Assembly: GCA_030605745.1 (NCBI GenBank)
Contig: JAUWHT010000202.1
Location: forward strand, 1-18,690
DNA length: 18,690 nucleotides
Direction of reading: 5' to 3'
Source of the DNA: Pirellulales bacterium
GTDB taxonomy: Bacteria; Planctomycetota; Planctomycetia; Pirellulales; Thermoguttaceae
The notes beneath the pieces are model-generated. The model did no database searches. It was not told the DNA's origin and saw only the letters and a list, made by a program, of their open reading frames with translations. The stretch's first letter is position 1. Each line of letters starts with the position of its first letter. Of the stretch, positions 8,301-13,473 are shown one piece after another. A program made the translations under genes and the position numbers.

Positions 8301-9026
8301 TGGAGCTTTGGCGGCGACGGCTGGGCATACGATATCGGCTTCGGCGGCCTGGATCACATATTCGCCTCCGGCCGCGACCTGAACATCCTGGTGCTCGACT
8401 CGGAGGTCTACTCGAACACGGGCGGCCAGGCCAGCAAGGCCACGCCCCGCGGCGCGGTCGCCAAGTTCGCCGCTGCCGGAAAACCCAGCCGCAAGAAAGA
8501 CCTGGGCATGGCCGCCATGGCCTACGGCAAGGTGTTCGTCGGGCAGATCGCCATCGGGGCCAACCCGATGCACACGATCAGGACCATCCGGGCGGCCGAA
8601 TCCTACCGCGGCACGTCGCTTATCCTGGCCTTCAGCCACTGCATCGGCTGGGGCATCGACATGACCACGGGAATGAGCCACCAGAAGGAAGCGGTGGCCT
8701 GCGGCTACTGGCCGCTGTACCACTTCGATCCGCGCGACAAGCAGCACCCGTTCCACCTGGACAGCCGCAAGCCGAAGGGCCGCTTCAAGGATTTTGCAAT
8801 GCAGGAGGGCCGGTTCGCCATGCTGGCCCGGTCCAACCCCGAGGATTCCGAGCGTCTGCTCGAGTTGGGCCAGCAAGACATCGACGCCCGCTGGCACTAC
8901 TACGAGCAATTGGCCGCGGTCGAGCGTGGCGTAAGCGCGCCGGCAGAAGCCGCAGAAGCCCCCGCCGCGTCGGGCGACGGCAAGGGCGCAGAGAAGGCGC
9001 CGGCAAAAGCGGAGGTGAAAGCGTAG
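5388..9026 (+). CDS. nifJ: Pyruvate:ferredoxin (flavodoxin) oxidoreductase, single-chain
   Basis: A 1212-residue homodimer-type PFOR, the usual length. It decarboxylates pyruvate oxidatively to acetyl-CoA and CO2 in the cytoplasm and passes electrons to ferredoxin or flavodoxin. The pyruvate-binding motif YPITPSS is at residues 29-35. Two [4Fe-4S] ferredoxin motifs are complete: Cys696/699/702/706 and Cys752/755/758/762. The proximal cluster ligands are Cys826 and 829 (CAGCGETPYIK), with Cys854 and Cys1085. The thiamine-diphosphate motif GDGW is at 976-979, followed by YSNTGGQASKATPRG. I chose the GTG at 5388 because AAGGAG lies 7 nt upstream; the upstream ATG at 5367 has none. The last ~30 residues are an Ala/Glu/Lys-rich tail that looks like a linker or disordered extension. 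It is transcribed alone and diverges from the sugar operon. Confidence 0.97.
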   Translation: MEKRRFVTIEGNEATANIAHLCSEVMAIYPITPSSGLGEMPDAWAAAGRKNIFGAVPHVVEMQSEAGAAAAVHGSVQAGALTTTFTASQGLLLMIPNMFKIAGELTPAVFHVTARTVATHALSIFGDHSDVMACRSTGWALLASGSVQEAQDMALIAHAATLEARVPFIHFFDGFRISHEVNKIEQLTEDDCRTMIDMEQVQAHRDRAMNPERPVLRGTAQNPDHFFQAREACNPFYQKVPGIVQKSMDKFAKLVGRQYRLFDYVGAPDAERVVILMGSSIGAAEETVEKLNADGEKVGVIKVRLYRPLDDKALVAALPKTTKSIAVLDRTKEPGAAGEPMYLDVVAALAENWAAHSAGGPVPRVIGGRYGLSSKEFTPAMVAAAFEELTKDRPKLHFTLGINDDVTHLSLDYDPEFSTEGEDVTRAVFFGLGSDGTVGAIRNAVKIVGENTPLHAQGYFVYDSRKAGSLTISHLRISPRPIRGSYLVHQANFVACHQSHFPDRLDLLSMAMPGATFLLNSPFGPDEVWDTLPIELQEQIIEKKLKFYVVDAYHVAREAKMGVRINTVMQTCFFKLAGILPEDEAIARIKDAIKKTYGKRGETVLQRNYAAVDGALAALNEVKVPEKVTATRRRLPSVPEEAPEFVKNVLGEIIANRGDQIPVSAMPVDGTFPTGTTQYEKRSVGQDIPIWDSQVCIQCGLCSLICPHAAIRIKAIDPADLKNAPDDFKTVDWKGKEYPGWKFRVQVAPDDCTGCGVCVNTCPGKNKKVEGRKAINMEWKLDHLEREQANWDFFLTIPDVDRSKVKVDTLKGSQLLRPLFEFSGACAGCGETPYIKLLTQFFGDRMMIGNATGCSSIYGGNLPCTPYTVTQQGQGPTWSNSLFEDAGEFGFGFRLAIDQQIDYAHVLLERLASKLGDRLVTALIDNRQETDQQIAEQRRLVAELKKRLAGIDDPDAGNLIASADALIRRSIWSFGGDGWAYDIGFGGLDHIFASGRDLNILVLDSEVYSNTGGQASKATPRGAVAKFAAAGKPSRKKDLGMAAMAYGKVFVGQIAIGANPMHTIRTIRAAESYRGTSLILAFSHCIGWGIDMTTGMSHQKEAVACGYWPLYHFDPRDKQHPFHLDSRKPKGRFKDFAMQEGRFAMLARSNPEDSERLLELGQQDIDARWHYYEQLAAVERGVSAPAEAAEAPAASGDGKGAEKAPAKAEVKA

Positions 9027-9052
9027 ACACAAACCCTCTTGTGGGCAATAGT

Positions 9053-9071
9053 CGGCGGGCAATGCCCGCCG
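9053..9071 (+). terminator. GC-rich hairpin after the pyruvate oxidoreductase gene
   Basis: CGGCGGGC-AAT-GCCCGCCG, an 8-bp perfect stem with a 3-nt loop, begins 27 bp after the stop. It is followed by GGCCGCCTT with no T-run. It could be a terminator or another member of the REP-like hairpin family seen elsewhere in the window. Confidence 0.45.
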
Positions 9072-9097
9072 GGCCGCCTTCTGTCCAGGGTGGGGTC

Positions 9098-9126
9098 TTG
9101 ACGGGATTTCTCCATCGTTGTAATAT
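9098..9126 (+). promoter_or_regulatory. Promoter of the ParD/ParE module
   Basis: TTGACG (9098-9103), a 17-bp spacer and TAATAT (9121-9126) lie 23 bp before the antitoxin ATG. A GGAG at 9136-9139 serves as ribosome binding site. The position and quality make this a likely sigma70-type promoter that the antitoxin would autorepress. Confidence 0.6.
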
Positions 9127-9149
9127 GTAAGGGTTGGAGTGGCAGTCGC

Positions 9150-9419
9150 ATGAGCAGCAACCTTTCGCCGGAAAACGAACAGTTCATCCAGCACGCAATC
9201 AACTGCGGCACGTTTCAGGACAGAGGGCATGTTCTCGACGAGGCCGTCACGCTGTTAAAGCGGCGCCAAGAACTCCTTAGTCATATCGACAAAGGCACCC
9301 GCCAGTTGCGAGATGGCGAGGGCATCGAGCTGCGCGGCGAAGAGGAGTTGCGAGAGTTCTTTGACGGAATTCAGGCCGAAGGAATGAAACGCCGCGAGGC
9401 GAGCAAGCAGCTCCAATGA
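9150..9419 (+). CDS. parD: ParD-family antitoxin
   Basis: An 89-residue protein with the ParD pattern: a ribbon-helix-helix DNA-binding N-terminus (MSSNLSPENEQFIQHAI, then GTFQDRGHVLDEAVTLLKRR) and an acidic, flexible C-terminus that would wrap the toxin. The family neutralises ParE and represses its own promoter. Its TGA overlaps the toxin ATG (ATGA, 9416-9419), the classical coupling of this module. The length and all expected features are intact. Confidence 0.9.
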   Translation: MSSNLSPENEQFIQHAINCGTFQDRGHVLDEAVTLLKRRQELLSHIDKGTRQLRDGEGIELRGEEELREFFDGIQAEGMKRREASKQLQ

Positions 9420-9931
9420 GTCACTATACCATCGCTCCCCTGGCACGGGAGGATCTGCAATCCATTTGGGACTACATCGGTATCCAGAACGATAGTCCTG
9501 TTGCTGCCACCCATCTGCTCGAGAAGTTTCATGAGACCTTCGCCCTGCTGGGGGCACGCCCGCTGTTGGGCCAATTGCGCGAAGATTTGAGGCTCAGGCT
9601 GCGTACGTTTGTCGTTGGCAGCTACGTGGTCCTTTACTACCCACTGCGGGACGGCATCGAGGTCGTTGGGGTTGTGCACGGTGCTCGGGATATCGAGTCC
9701 ATGTTTCAAAGTGGCCAGAGACGAGCGACAAACGGCGTCGCAGGACTGAATCCGACCGCATACAACGACTTATCCCCTGGCCGACGCAAACCGGGCACTT
9801 CAAGACCTCAAAAACGACCGGATCAACGGTACGGGCGTTTTGGTAATCGGGGAAGATCAATGATACCTACGCTCTCGAAAATCGTGGATTGCAGGAAACA
9901 CCGAACAACTGCGGCCAACCGGCGTGGGTGA
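9416..9931 (+). CDS. parE: ParE/RelE-superfamily toxin with an abnormal chimeric C-terminal tail
   Basis: Residues 1 to about 100 form a complete ParE-type toxin: YTIAPLAREDLQSIWDYI at the start, LGQLREDLRLRLRTF and GSYVVLYYPL in the core, and VVHGARDIESMF at the usual end. ParE proteins normally stop here at roughly 95-105 residues and poison DNA gyrase. This frame continues for about 70 more residues. The added part crosses, out of frame, a remnant of an alcohol dehydrogenase gene, then enters, in frame, the last ~20 codons of a small antitoxin-like gene (SKIVDCRKHRTTAANRRG). The normal stop was probably lost when foreign DNA joined. Whether the toxin is still active is unknown. Confidence 0.85.
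   Translation: MSHYTIAPLAREDLQSIWDYIGIQNDSPVAATHLLEKFHETFALLGARPLLGQLREDLRLRLRTFVVGSYVVLYYPLRDGIEVVGVVHGARDIESMFQSGQRRATNGVAGLNPTAYNDLSPGRRKPGTSRPQKRPDQRYGRFGNRGRSMIPTLSKIVDCRKHRTTAANRRG
9750..9863 (+). pseudogene. C-terminal remnant of a zinc-type alcohol dehydrogenase
   Basis: In the frame shifted +1 from the toxin frame, the stretch between a TGA (9747-9749) and the TGA at 9861-9863 encodes about 37 residues. These include TYPLADANRALQDLKN and INGTGVLVI. This is the conserved end of medium-chain zinc alcohol dehydrogenases, where a PL..AN.AL..L motif precedes a final strand. The other 300 or so residues are absent, so only the 3' end of a gene was left. The call rests on motif recall and on the family's known C-terminus. 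Confidence 0.7.
9865..9931 (+). pseudogene. 3' remnant (copy A) of the small antitoxin-like gene, fused in frame to ParE
   Basis: From about 9871 the DNA matches the 3' end of the gene at 11316-11492 and the remnant at 12191-12282. The peptide TLSKIVDCRKHRTTAANRRG aligns with PLSKIVDRSEHRTSA of the intact gene and keeps its native frame and stop. Everything upstream of that point is missing. Confidence 0.75.
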
Positions 9932-9953
9932 CGCGCGCGACACCTCACCCACG
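9923..9953 (+). terminator. Hairpin shared with the copy-C antitoxin tail
   Basis: CGTGGGTGA (9923-9931) pairs with TCACCCACG (9945-9953) across a 13-nt loop. The TGA stop lies in the left arm. The same hairpin with the same loop length follows copy C at 12274-12304, so it belongs to the duplicated unit and is probably the original terminator of the antitoxin gene. There is no strong T-run. Confidence 0.5.
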
Positions 9954-10009
9954 TGGGTGACGCATCGCGTTCCCCTTTTCCGCGTTCCGAATTCCGAACC
10001 GGCTGGCTG

Positions 10010-10708
10010 TCAGTTGGCGGCCACGCCCTCGATCCGCTTCGGGAATCTGGCCTCGAAGGCCAGGCTCTCGATGAACTTGCGGGCTGCCAGGTACTCCATC
10101 GGACTGATCTGGCGGGTCAACGAGCGCAGCTCGGCCTGCATCCGCTCCACCACGTCCTGTATTTGCCGGCAGGTCTCACCGTCCGCCCCAATGTTGGCGG
10201 TCGTGCGCTGGGCAAACAGGCCGTCGAGCTCGGCACGGTACTCGGAGAACTGCTCCTCCTGCAAAACCGCCGGCCAGTAGATCCTGCCCCGGACCGGTTC
10301 GACCTGGTAGTTGGTCGGCCGCTCGGGCAATGCCTCCTTGCTGTAGCGGATCAAGTCCTCGCGCGTGGGACGTTTGCGGGCGTCTTGCGCCACGTGGGTC
10401 TCGTGCAGCTTCCGCTTCTCGTAGAACGTTTTGACCGTCTTCAGGTCGTTGTCCAGGGCCTGGCTCCGGGCCTTCTCCAGGGTTTCCATCGCCTTGGCGT
10501 TGCACGCGTTGGCATCGGCCTGGGCCTTGATCATCGTGGCCTGGGCCGTCACGTACGCCGCTGCTGCCTTGCCCAACTCGGCGTAACCCTTCATATAACC
10601 TTCCTGCCGGCGGCCATAGGGATCCGCCCCTTCCGCTCGGGTACCCACGACCGCAATGCCCAGCATTGCAATCGCACACAAACATACAACTCGCTTGCAA
10701 CTTTGCAT
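10010..10708 (-). CDS. Conserved hypothetical secreted protein
   Basis: A 232-residue protein starting at the ATG at 10708, chosen because GGGAGGAAG lies about 7 nt upstream; a longer frame to 10780 has no such site. Residues 1-28 form a signal peptide (positive start, then VVCLCAIAMLGIAVVG, then TRAEGA as likely cleavage zone). Mature residues are rich in Ala, Lys and Arg and predicted helical (KAAAAYVTAQATMIKAQADA), followed by a more polar half with RGRIYWPAVLQEEQF. I recognise no enzymatic family. It is convergent with the ParE region and stands alone, with the TA debris on both sides. Confidence 0.8.
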   Translation of the reverse strand: MQSCKRVVCLCAIAMLGIAVVGTRAEGADPYGRRQEGYMKGYAELGKAAAAYVTAQATMIKAQADANACNAKAMETLEKARSQALDNDLKTVKTFYEKRKLHETHVAQDARKRPTREDLIRYSKEALPERPTNYQVEPVRGRIYWPAVLQEEQFSEYRAELDGLFAQRTTANIGADGETCRQIQDVVERMQAELRSLTRQISPMEYLAARKFIESLAFEARFPKRIEGVAAN

Positions 10709-11130
10709 CGGACTTCCTCCCTTTGACGAAAAACAACTCGGGCAGCGAAAACCGGAGCCTGACCACGCAGCACAAAACACTCGTGCCTTGCCACCACGCA
10801 GAAAGCGACAGGCGCCGGATACGATAATCAGCGATCAAATAGGGCAGGAAAATTTAAGGCAGGAAAACAAGGCGGGACCAGCCGACGTAATCGGGTGGCC
10901 ATTCACTTGGTCATCAACCAATTATACTCTCTCGGCGGCCTGCTGACCACCGCAATCTGAACGACACAGTCCTGAAGTGTACCTGGCCGTGCGGGAAAGT
11001 CAAGGGAAGTAGGCCTCCCGAAAAATCCGAAATTCAGTAGTTTCATTTTGTCTGAAAATTTCAGAATAAATCCTGACAGGGGAAGATCAATGATGAATGA
11101 TAAATGAAGGGGGTGCTTTTCCTTGACTTC
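10709..11130. other. Intergenic region with a palindrome and no gene
   Basis: I see no supportable gene in this stretch. The region becomes AT-richer toward its right end. It contains a perfect palindrome TCTGAAA-A-TTTCAGA (11051-11065) and a 16-bp sequence GGGGAAGATCAATGAT (11079-11094) that also occurs at 9849-9864, at the end of the alcohol dehydrogenase remnant. Confidence 0.6.
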
Positions 11131-11180
11131 GGGCAGCCGGGACGATGGTTGACAAGCGGTCGGAACAGCACTACGATCAA
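11131..11180 (+). repeat. Duplicated TA promoter region, copy 1
   Basis: This 50-bp stretch is about 80% identical to 11581-11630, exactly 450 bp downstream. The shared block includes the -35, the spacer and the -10 of a promoter, so two neighbouring TA modules have the same control region. Confidence 0.75.
11149..11177 (+). promoter_or_regulatory. Promoter of the broken PIN toxin / small antitoxin module
   Basis: A perfect -35 TTGACA (11149-11154) is followed after exactly 17 bp by TACGAT (11172-11177). A separate TATAAT at 11212-11217 lacks a good -35. The toxin remnant starts at 11237. Confidence 0.6.
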
Positions 11181-11236
11181 TGTGCAGGAGGTGAGCTTGT
11201 CTCTCGGGGCCTATAATCGAGTATCCTCTGGTTGTC

Positions 11237-11329
11237 ATGAAAAGCGTGTACATAGAGACATCCATTGTGAGCTACCTTAATTCGCCGCTGGAACTACTCT
11301 CGGAGGGACCAAAAGATGTACCGAGATGA
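11237..11329 (+). pseudogene. Truncated VapC-type PIN-domain toxin remnant
   Basis: The ATG at 11237 opens MKSVYIETSIVSYL, the start of a PIN-domain ribonuclease (VapC-like) family in which the IET segment carries the first catalytic acid region. After about 15 codons homology stops. The frame runs on as NSPLELLSEGPKDVPR and ends at 11329, which includes the Shine-Dalgarno of the next gene. Intact members are about 150 residues, so nearly all of the toxin has been deleted, including the other catalytic acids. It cannot be a functional nuclease. Confidence 0.8.
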
Positions 11330-11492
11330 AATCATTGCCGAAGTCTGGCGCAATCGAGATGCTTACGCCAAACAGCATGACCACGATCTCGACAAAATCG
11401 TTGCCGATCTGCGTCGGCGCGAGAAGACCCCGCTTTCGAAAATCGTGGATCGCAGCGAACACCGAACAAGTGCGGAGGACCGAGGCGGGTGA
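11316..11492 (+). CDS. Small antitoxin-like partner of the PIN toxin (orphaned)
   Basis: A 58-residue protein, MYRDEIIAEVWRNRDAYAKQ followed by HDHDLDKIVADLRRRE and a basic tail. It starts at the ATG at 11316, with a strong GGAGGG 8 nt upstream. It resembles the short, charged protein with an EEVW.IRD..A...DLD.I..DL pattern that I associate with this PIN family in planctomycetes and cyanobacteria, where it is the presumed antitoxin. The frame is intact although its toxin is destroyed. Its 3' end is duplicated at 9871-9931 and 12191-12282. The function is inferred from gene order only. Confidence 0.75.
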   Translation: MYRDEIIAEVWRNRDAYAKQHDHDLDKIVADLRRREKTPLSKIVDRSEHRTSAEDRGG

Positions 11493-11580
11493 CTTCGACG
11501 TAGTTTCGAGCGAGGATAAAGTCAAAGGAGGAAAAGATGGCAAAAGAGAGAGAGACGAAAAGGGGGACATTTTGGGCTTA

Positions 11581-11630
11581 GGGCATCCGGGATGATGGTT
11601 GACGGCCGGTCGGAACGGCATTATGATCGA
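11581..11630 (+). repeat. Duplicated TA promoter region, copy 2
   Basis: The diverged copy of 11131-11180, now in front of the BrnT/BrnA pair. Just upstream, at 11538-11579, lies a 14-codon reading frame with a good AAGGAGG site (MAKERETKRGTFWA). It has no recognisable homology and may be chance. Confidence 0.75.
11599..11627 (+). promoter_or_regulatory. Promoter of the BrnT/BrnA-like module
   Basis: TTGACG (11599-11604), a 17-bp spacer and TATGAT (11622-11627) sit at the same positions inside the duplicated block as the hexamers of copy 1. The mutations relative to copy 1 keep both hexamers promoter-like, which suggests selection on function. Confidence 0.6.
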
Positions 11631-11671
11631 TCATGTGAAGATACGATAATGGAAGACAAGGATGAAACCCG

Positions 11672-11956
11672 ATGGCACTACTGTTCGAATGGGACCCACA
11701 GAAGGCGCGGAGGAACCTTGCCAAGCATGGCGTTTCATTCGACGAGGCCGGCACCGCGTTCGAGGATGCTTTGTCGATCACCATTGGCGATCCGCTACAC
11801 TCGGAGGACGAGGAGCGGTTCGTTCTGGTGGGACATTCGCGCAGGAACCGGTTGTTGGTAGTCGTCCACACATACCGAGGTGACCGGATTCGCATTATCA
11901 GTGCCAGACCGGCCGCCCGAGGGGAGAGAACGCGTTATGAAGAAAATGCAGAATGA
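11672..11956 (+). CDS. brnT: BrnT-family toxin (DUF497)
   Basis: A 94-residue protein with the BrnT hallmarks: FEWDPQKARRNLAKHGVSFDEA at residues 5-26, then a strand-rich core containing EERFVLVGHSRRNRLLVVVH and the closing RIRIISARPA. BrnT proteins are RelE-like ribonucleases that block translation. The length is normal and the frame intact. An AAGGA precedes the ATG by about 10 nt. The gene overlaps the antitoxin start by 20 bp, toxin first, which is the usual BrnT-BrnA order. Confidence 0.92.
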   Translation: MALLFEWDPQKARRNLAKHGVSFDEAGTAFEDALSITIGDPLHSEDEERFVLVGHSRRNRLLVVVHTYRGDRIRIISARPAARGERTRYEENAE

Positions 11957-12161
11957 TCCGGACATGCTCGACGAATACGATTTCAGCGGAGGGGTCCGCG
12001 GCAAGTACGCCAAGAAGTATGCCGAAGGGACCAACGTCGTGGTCCTCGATCCTGACGTGGCCGAGTACTTCCCAGACCACGAAGCAGTCAACGAATCGCT
12101 CCGTAGCCTCGTGACAATCATCAAGAGACACGACAAAGCCGAACAGGCGACTGCACACTGA
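11937..12161 (+). CDS. BrnA-like antitoxin partner
   Basis: A 74-residue protein from the ATG at 11937 (MKKMQNDPDMLDEYDFSGGV). The DEYDFSGGVRGKYAKKYAEG segment and a following EAVNESLRSLVTIIK helix match the small protein commonly found after BrnT in planctomycetes and cyanobacteria. In BrnA-type antitoxins the C-terminal part forms a ribbon-helix-helix that binds the promoter. The start inside the toxin gene fits coupled expression; a longer in-frame start at 11880 would lie deep within brnT and is unlikely. The end is followed within 30 bp by the copy-C remnant. Confidence 0.8.
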   Translation: MKKMQNDPDMLDEYDFSGGVRGKYAKKYAEGTNVVVLDPDVAEYFPDHEAVNESLRSLVTIIKRHDKAEQATAH

Positions 12162-12190
12162 CTCCGAGAGAAATATCTTTATCGACAGCG

Positions 12191-12282
12191 TCGCCGATCT
12201 GCGTCGGCGCGAGAAGACCCCGCTCTCGAAAATCGTGGATCGCAGCGAACACCGAACAAGTGCGGCCAACCGACGTGGGTGA
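12191..12282 (+). pseudogene. 3' remnant (copy C) of the small antitoxin-like gene
   Basis: From 12191 the DNA is nearly identical (two mismatches in 75 bp) to 11401-11475 inside the intact antitoxin-like gene. It ends with the same kind of stop, encoding VADLRRREKTPLSKIV and then SEHRTSAANRRG. The 5' half and any toxin are absent; the BrnT/BrnA-like pair takes their place. It has no start codon or ribosome site of its own. Confidence 0.85.
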
Positions 12283-12304
12283 TGCGCACGGCACCTCACC
12301 CACG
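12274..12304 (+). terminator. Hairpin at the end of the copy-C tail
   Basis: CGTGGGTGA (12274-12282) pairs with TCACCCACG (12296-12304), 13-nt loop, as after copy A. It would now serve the BrnT/BrnA-like transcript. There is no T-run, so termination strength is uncertain. Confidence 0.5.
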
Positions 12305-12435
12305 CCGGAAGCATAGCTTGTGAGAACTGATATTGCAGCCTCCCATCCTATGTGGCCATTGTCAACGATCCGAACGTCACCGGGTTCGTGATGGTAGCCA
12401 CACATGAATGGCAGGGAAAAATGCGGGAGGCACAG

Positions 12436-13473
12436 ATGAAACAACATGCCAGAAAATATCTCGTCGTCGTTGCGCTTGGCTCGCTGGTTATTGGCTATGC
12501 TTCATCATTAGCTCCAGAAGAATCTAGGGAACCGACGCTGCCATCGGGTTTCGGACTAGCAGACAAGTATCCCGGTGATATTGGAATAGAGAAAAACAAA
12601 GCGGTCATCTTTACCGAGGACTTCGAGAGTGGCACCATCCGGGAGATCGGAAAGCGCTGGGGACACATCAGTAACAAACACACCGCAGTAATGGCCGTCA
12701 GCAGCAACGTACCGCCCGGTAGCACGGGCAAGCGTTCACTGCAGATGATGGGTACGCTCGGCCTGAACAAAGGTGGAGATCTTTACACAGTCTTCAAGCC
12801 GGGTTTGAACATGGCCTTCTTGCGCTTCTACACCAAGTTCGCACCAGACCACGCCTATGAACATCACTTCGTCTGCCTCGGCGGATACAACCCGCCGACT
12901 CCCTGGCCGAACCCACGCGCTGGCACATGCCCAAACGGCGACGACCGGGTAATGGTTTTTATCGACCCGATCGGGCAGTACGGTCGCTATCCACCACCGG
13001 GCGTATGGATGCTCTACACGTACTGGCCCGAGATGAAAATATCCGCCGACGGGCACTATTGGGGTAATTGTCTCTCCCCGGCAAACCCCGTGCCGGTCCC
13101 ACGTGGAAAATGGCAGTGCGTGGAACTGATGATCAAACTGAACTCGTCTCCGAAGAAGTCGGACGGAGAGCTTGCCTTGTGGATTGAAGGCAGGCTTGTT
13201 TTGCACATTGCCAAGGGAGTGCGGCGTGGTCCCTGGTCGGGCATGGGCTTCAATCTGGTGGAATCCGGCGGCTACCCGTTCAAAGGACTTCGTCTGCGTA
13301 CGAGTGAGAAGCTCAAGATCAATCACCTATGGCTTGAGCACTATATTGATGAAGGGGCGCAGAAGCAGAACAAAGTGAAAAAGCCGAACCGTATCAATCG
13401 CGTCTGGTTTGACCACGTTGTGGTTGCGAAGTCTTACATTGGTCCTATTACAGTGAACCGTTCAATTGATTAG
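12436..13473 (+). CDS. Secreted polysaccharide-lyase-like / concanavalin-fold hypothetical protein
   Basis: A 345-residue protein from the ATG at 12436, chosen because GGGAGG lies 5 nt upstream and a signal peptide follows at once (MKQHARKYLVVVALGSLVIG). An in-frame ATG at 12352 lacks both. The mature part contains VIFTEDFESGTIREIGKRW, then LRFYTKFAPDHAYEHHFVCL, YGRYPPPGVWMLYTYWPEM and RGKWQCVELMIKLN. These phrases occur in a large set of secreted planctomycete proteins that probably adopt a jelly-roll fold like polysaccharide lyases. No catalytic assignment is possible. It is probably exported and binds or cuts a glycan. Its 3' end overlaps that of ligA by 12 bp. Confidence 0.8.
   Translation: MKQHARKYLVVVALGSLVIGYASSLAPEESREPTLPSGFGLADKYPGDIGIEKNKAVIFTEDFESGTIREIGKRWGHISNKHTAVMAVSSNVPPGSTGKRSLQMMGTLGLNKGGDLYTVFKPGLNMAFLRFYTKFAPDHAYEHHFVCLGGYNPPTPWPNPRAGTCPNGDDRVMVFIDPIGQYGRYPPPGVWMLYTYWPEMKISADGHYWGNCLSPANPVPVPRGKWQCVELMIKLNSSPKKSDGELALWIEGRLVLHIAKGVRRGPWSGMGFNLVESGGYPFKGLRLRTSEKLKINHLWLEHYIDEGAQKQNKVKKPNRINRVWFDHVVVAKSYIGPITVNRSID

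Noticed and set aside
6681..9230. An 849-codon open frame antisense to the pyruvate oxidoreductase gene
   Set aside because: It mirrors the codon bias of a GC-rich gene on the other strand. It is rich in Val, Gly, Arg and His without motifs, and the sense gene has all catalytic signatures.
10903..11265. A 120-codon minus-strand frame in the gap before the PIN module
   Set aside because: It runs antisense to the duplicated promoter and the toxin remnant, and its composition does not look coding.
9871..12304. The repeated antitoxin tails as integron attC sites
   Set aside because: TA genes each followed by a common hairpin tail recall integron cassettes, but the tail lacks the GTTRRRY/RYYYAAC core sites, has coding sequence with a native frame, and no integrase is present.
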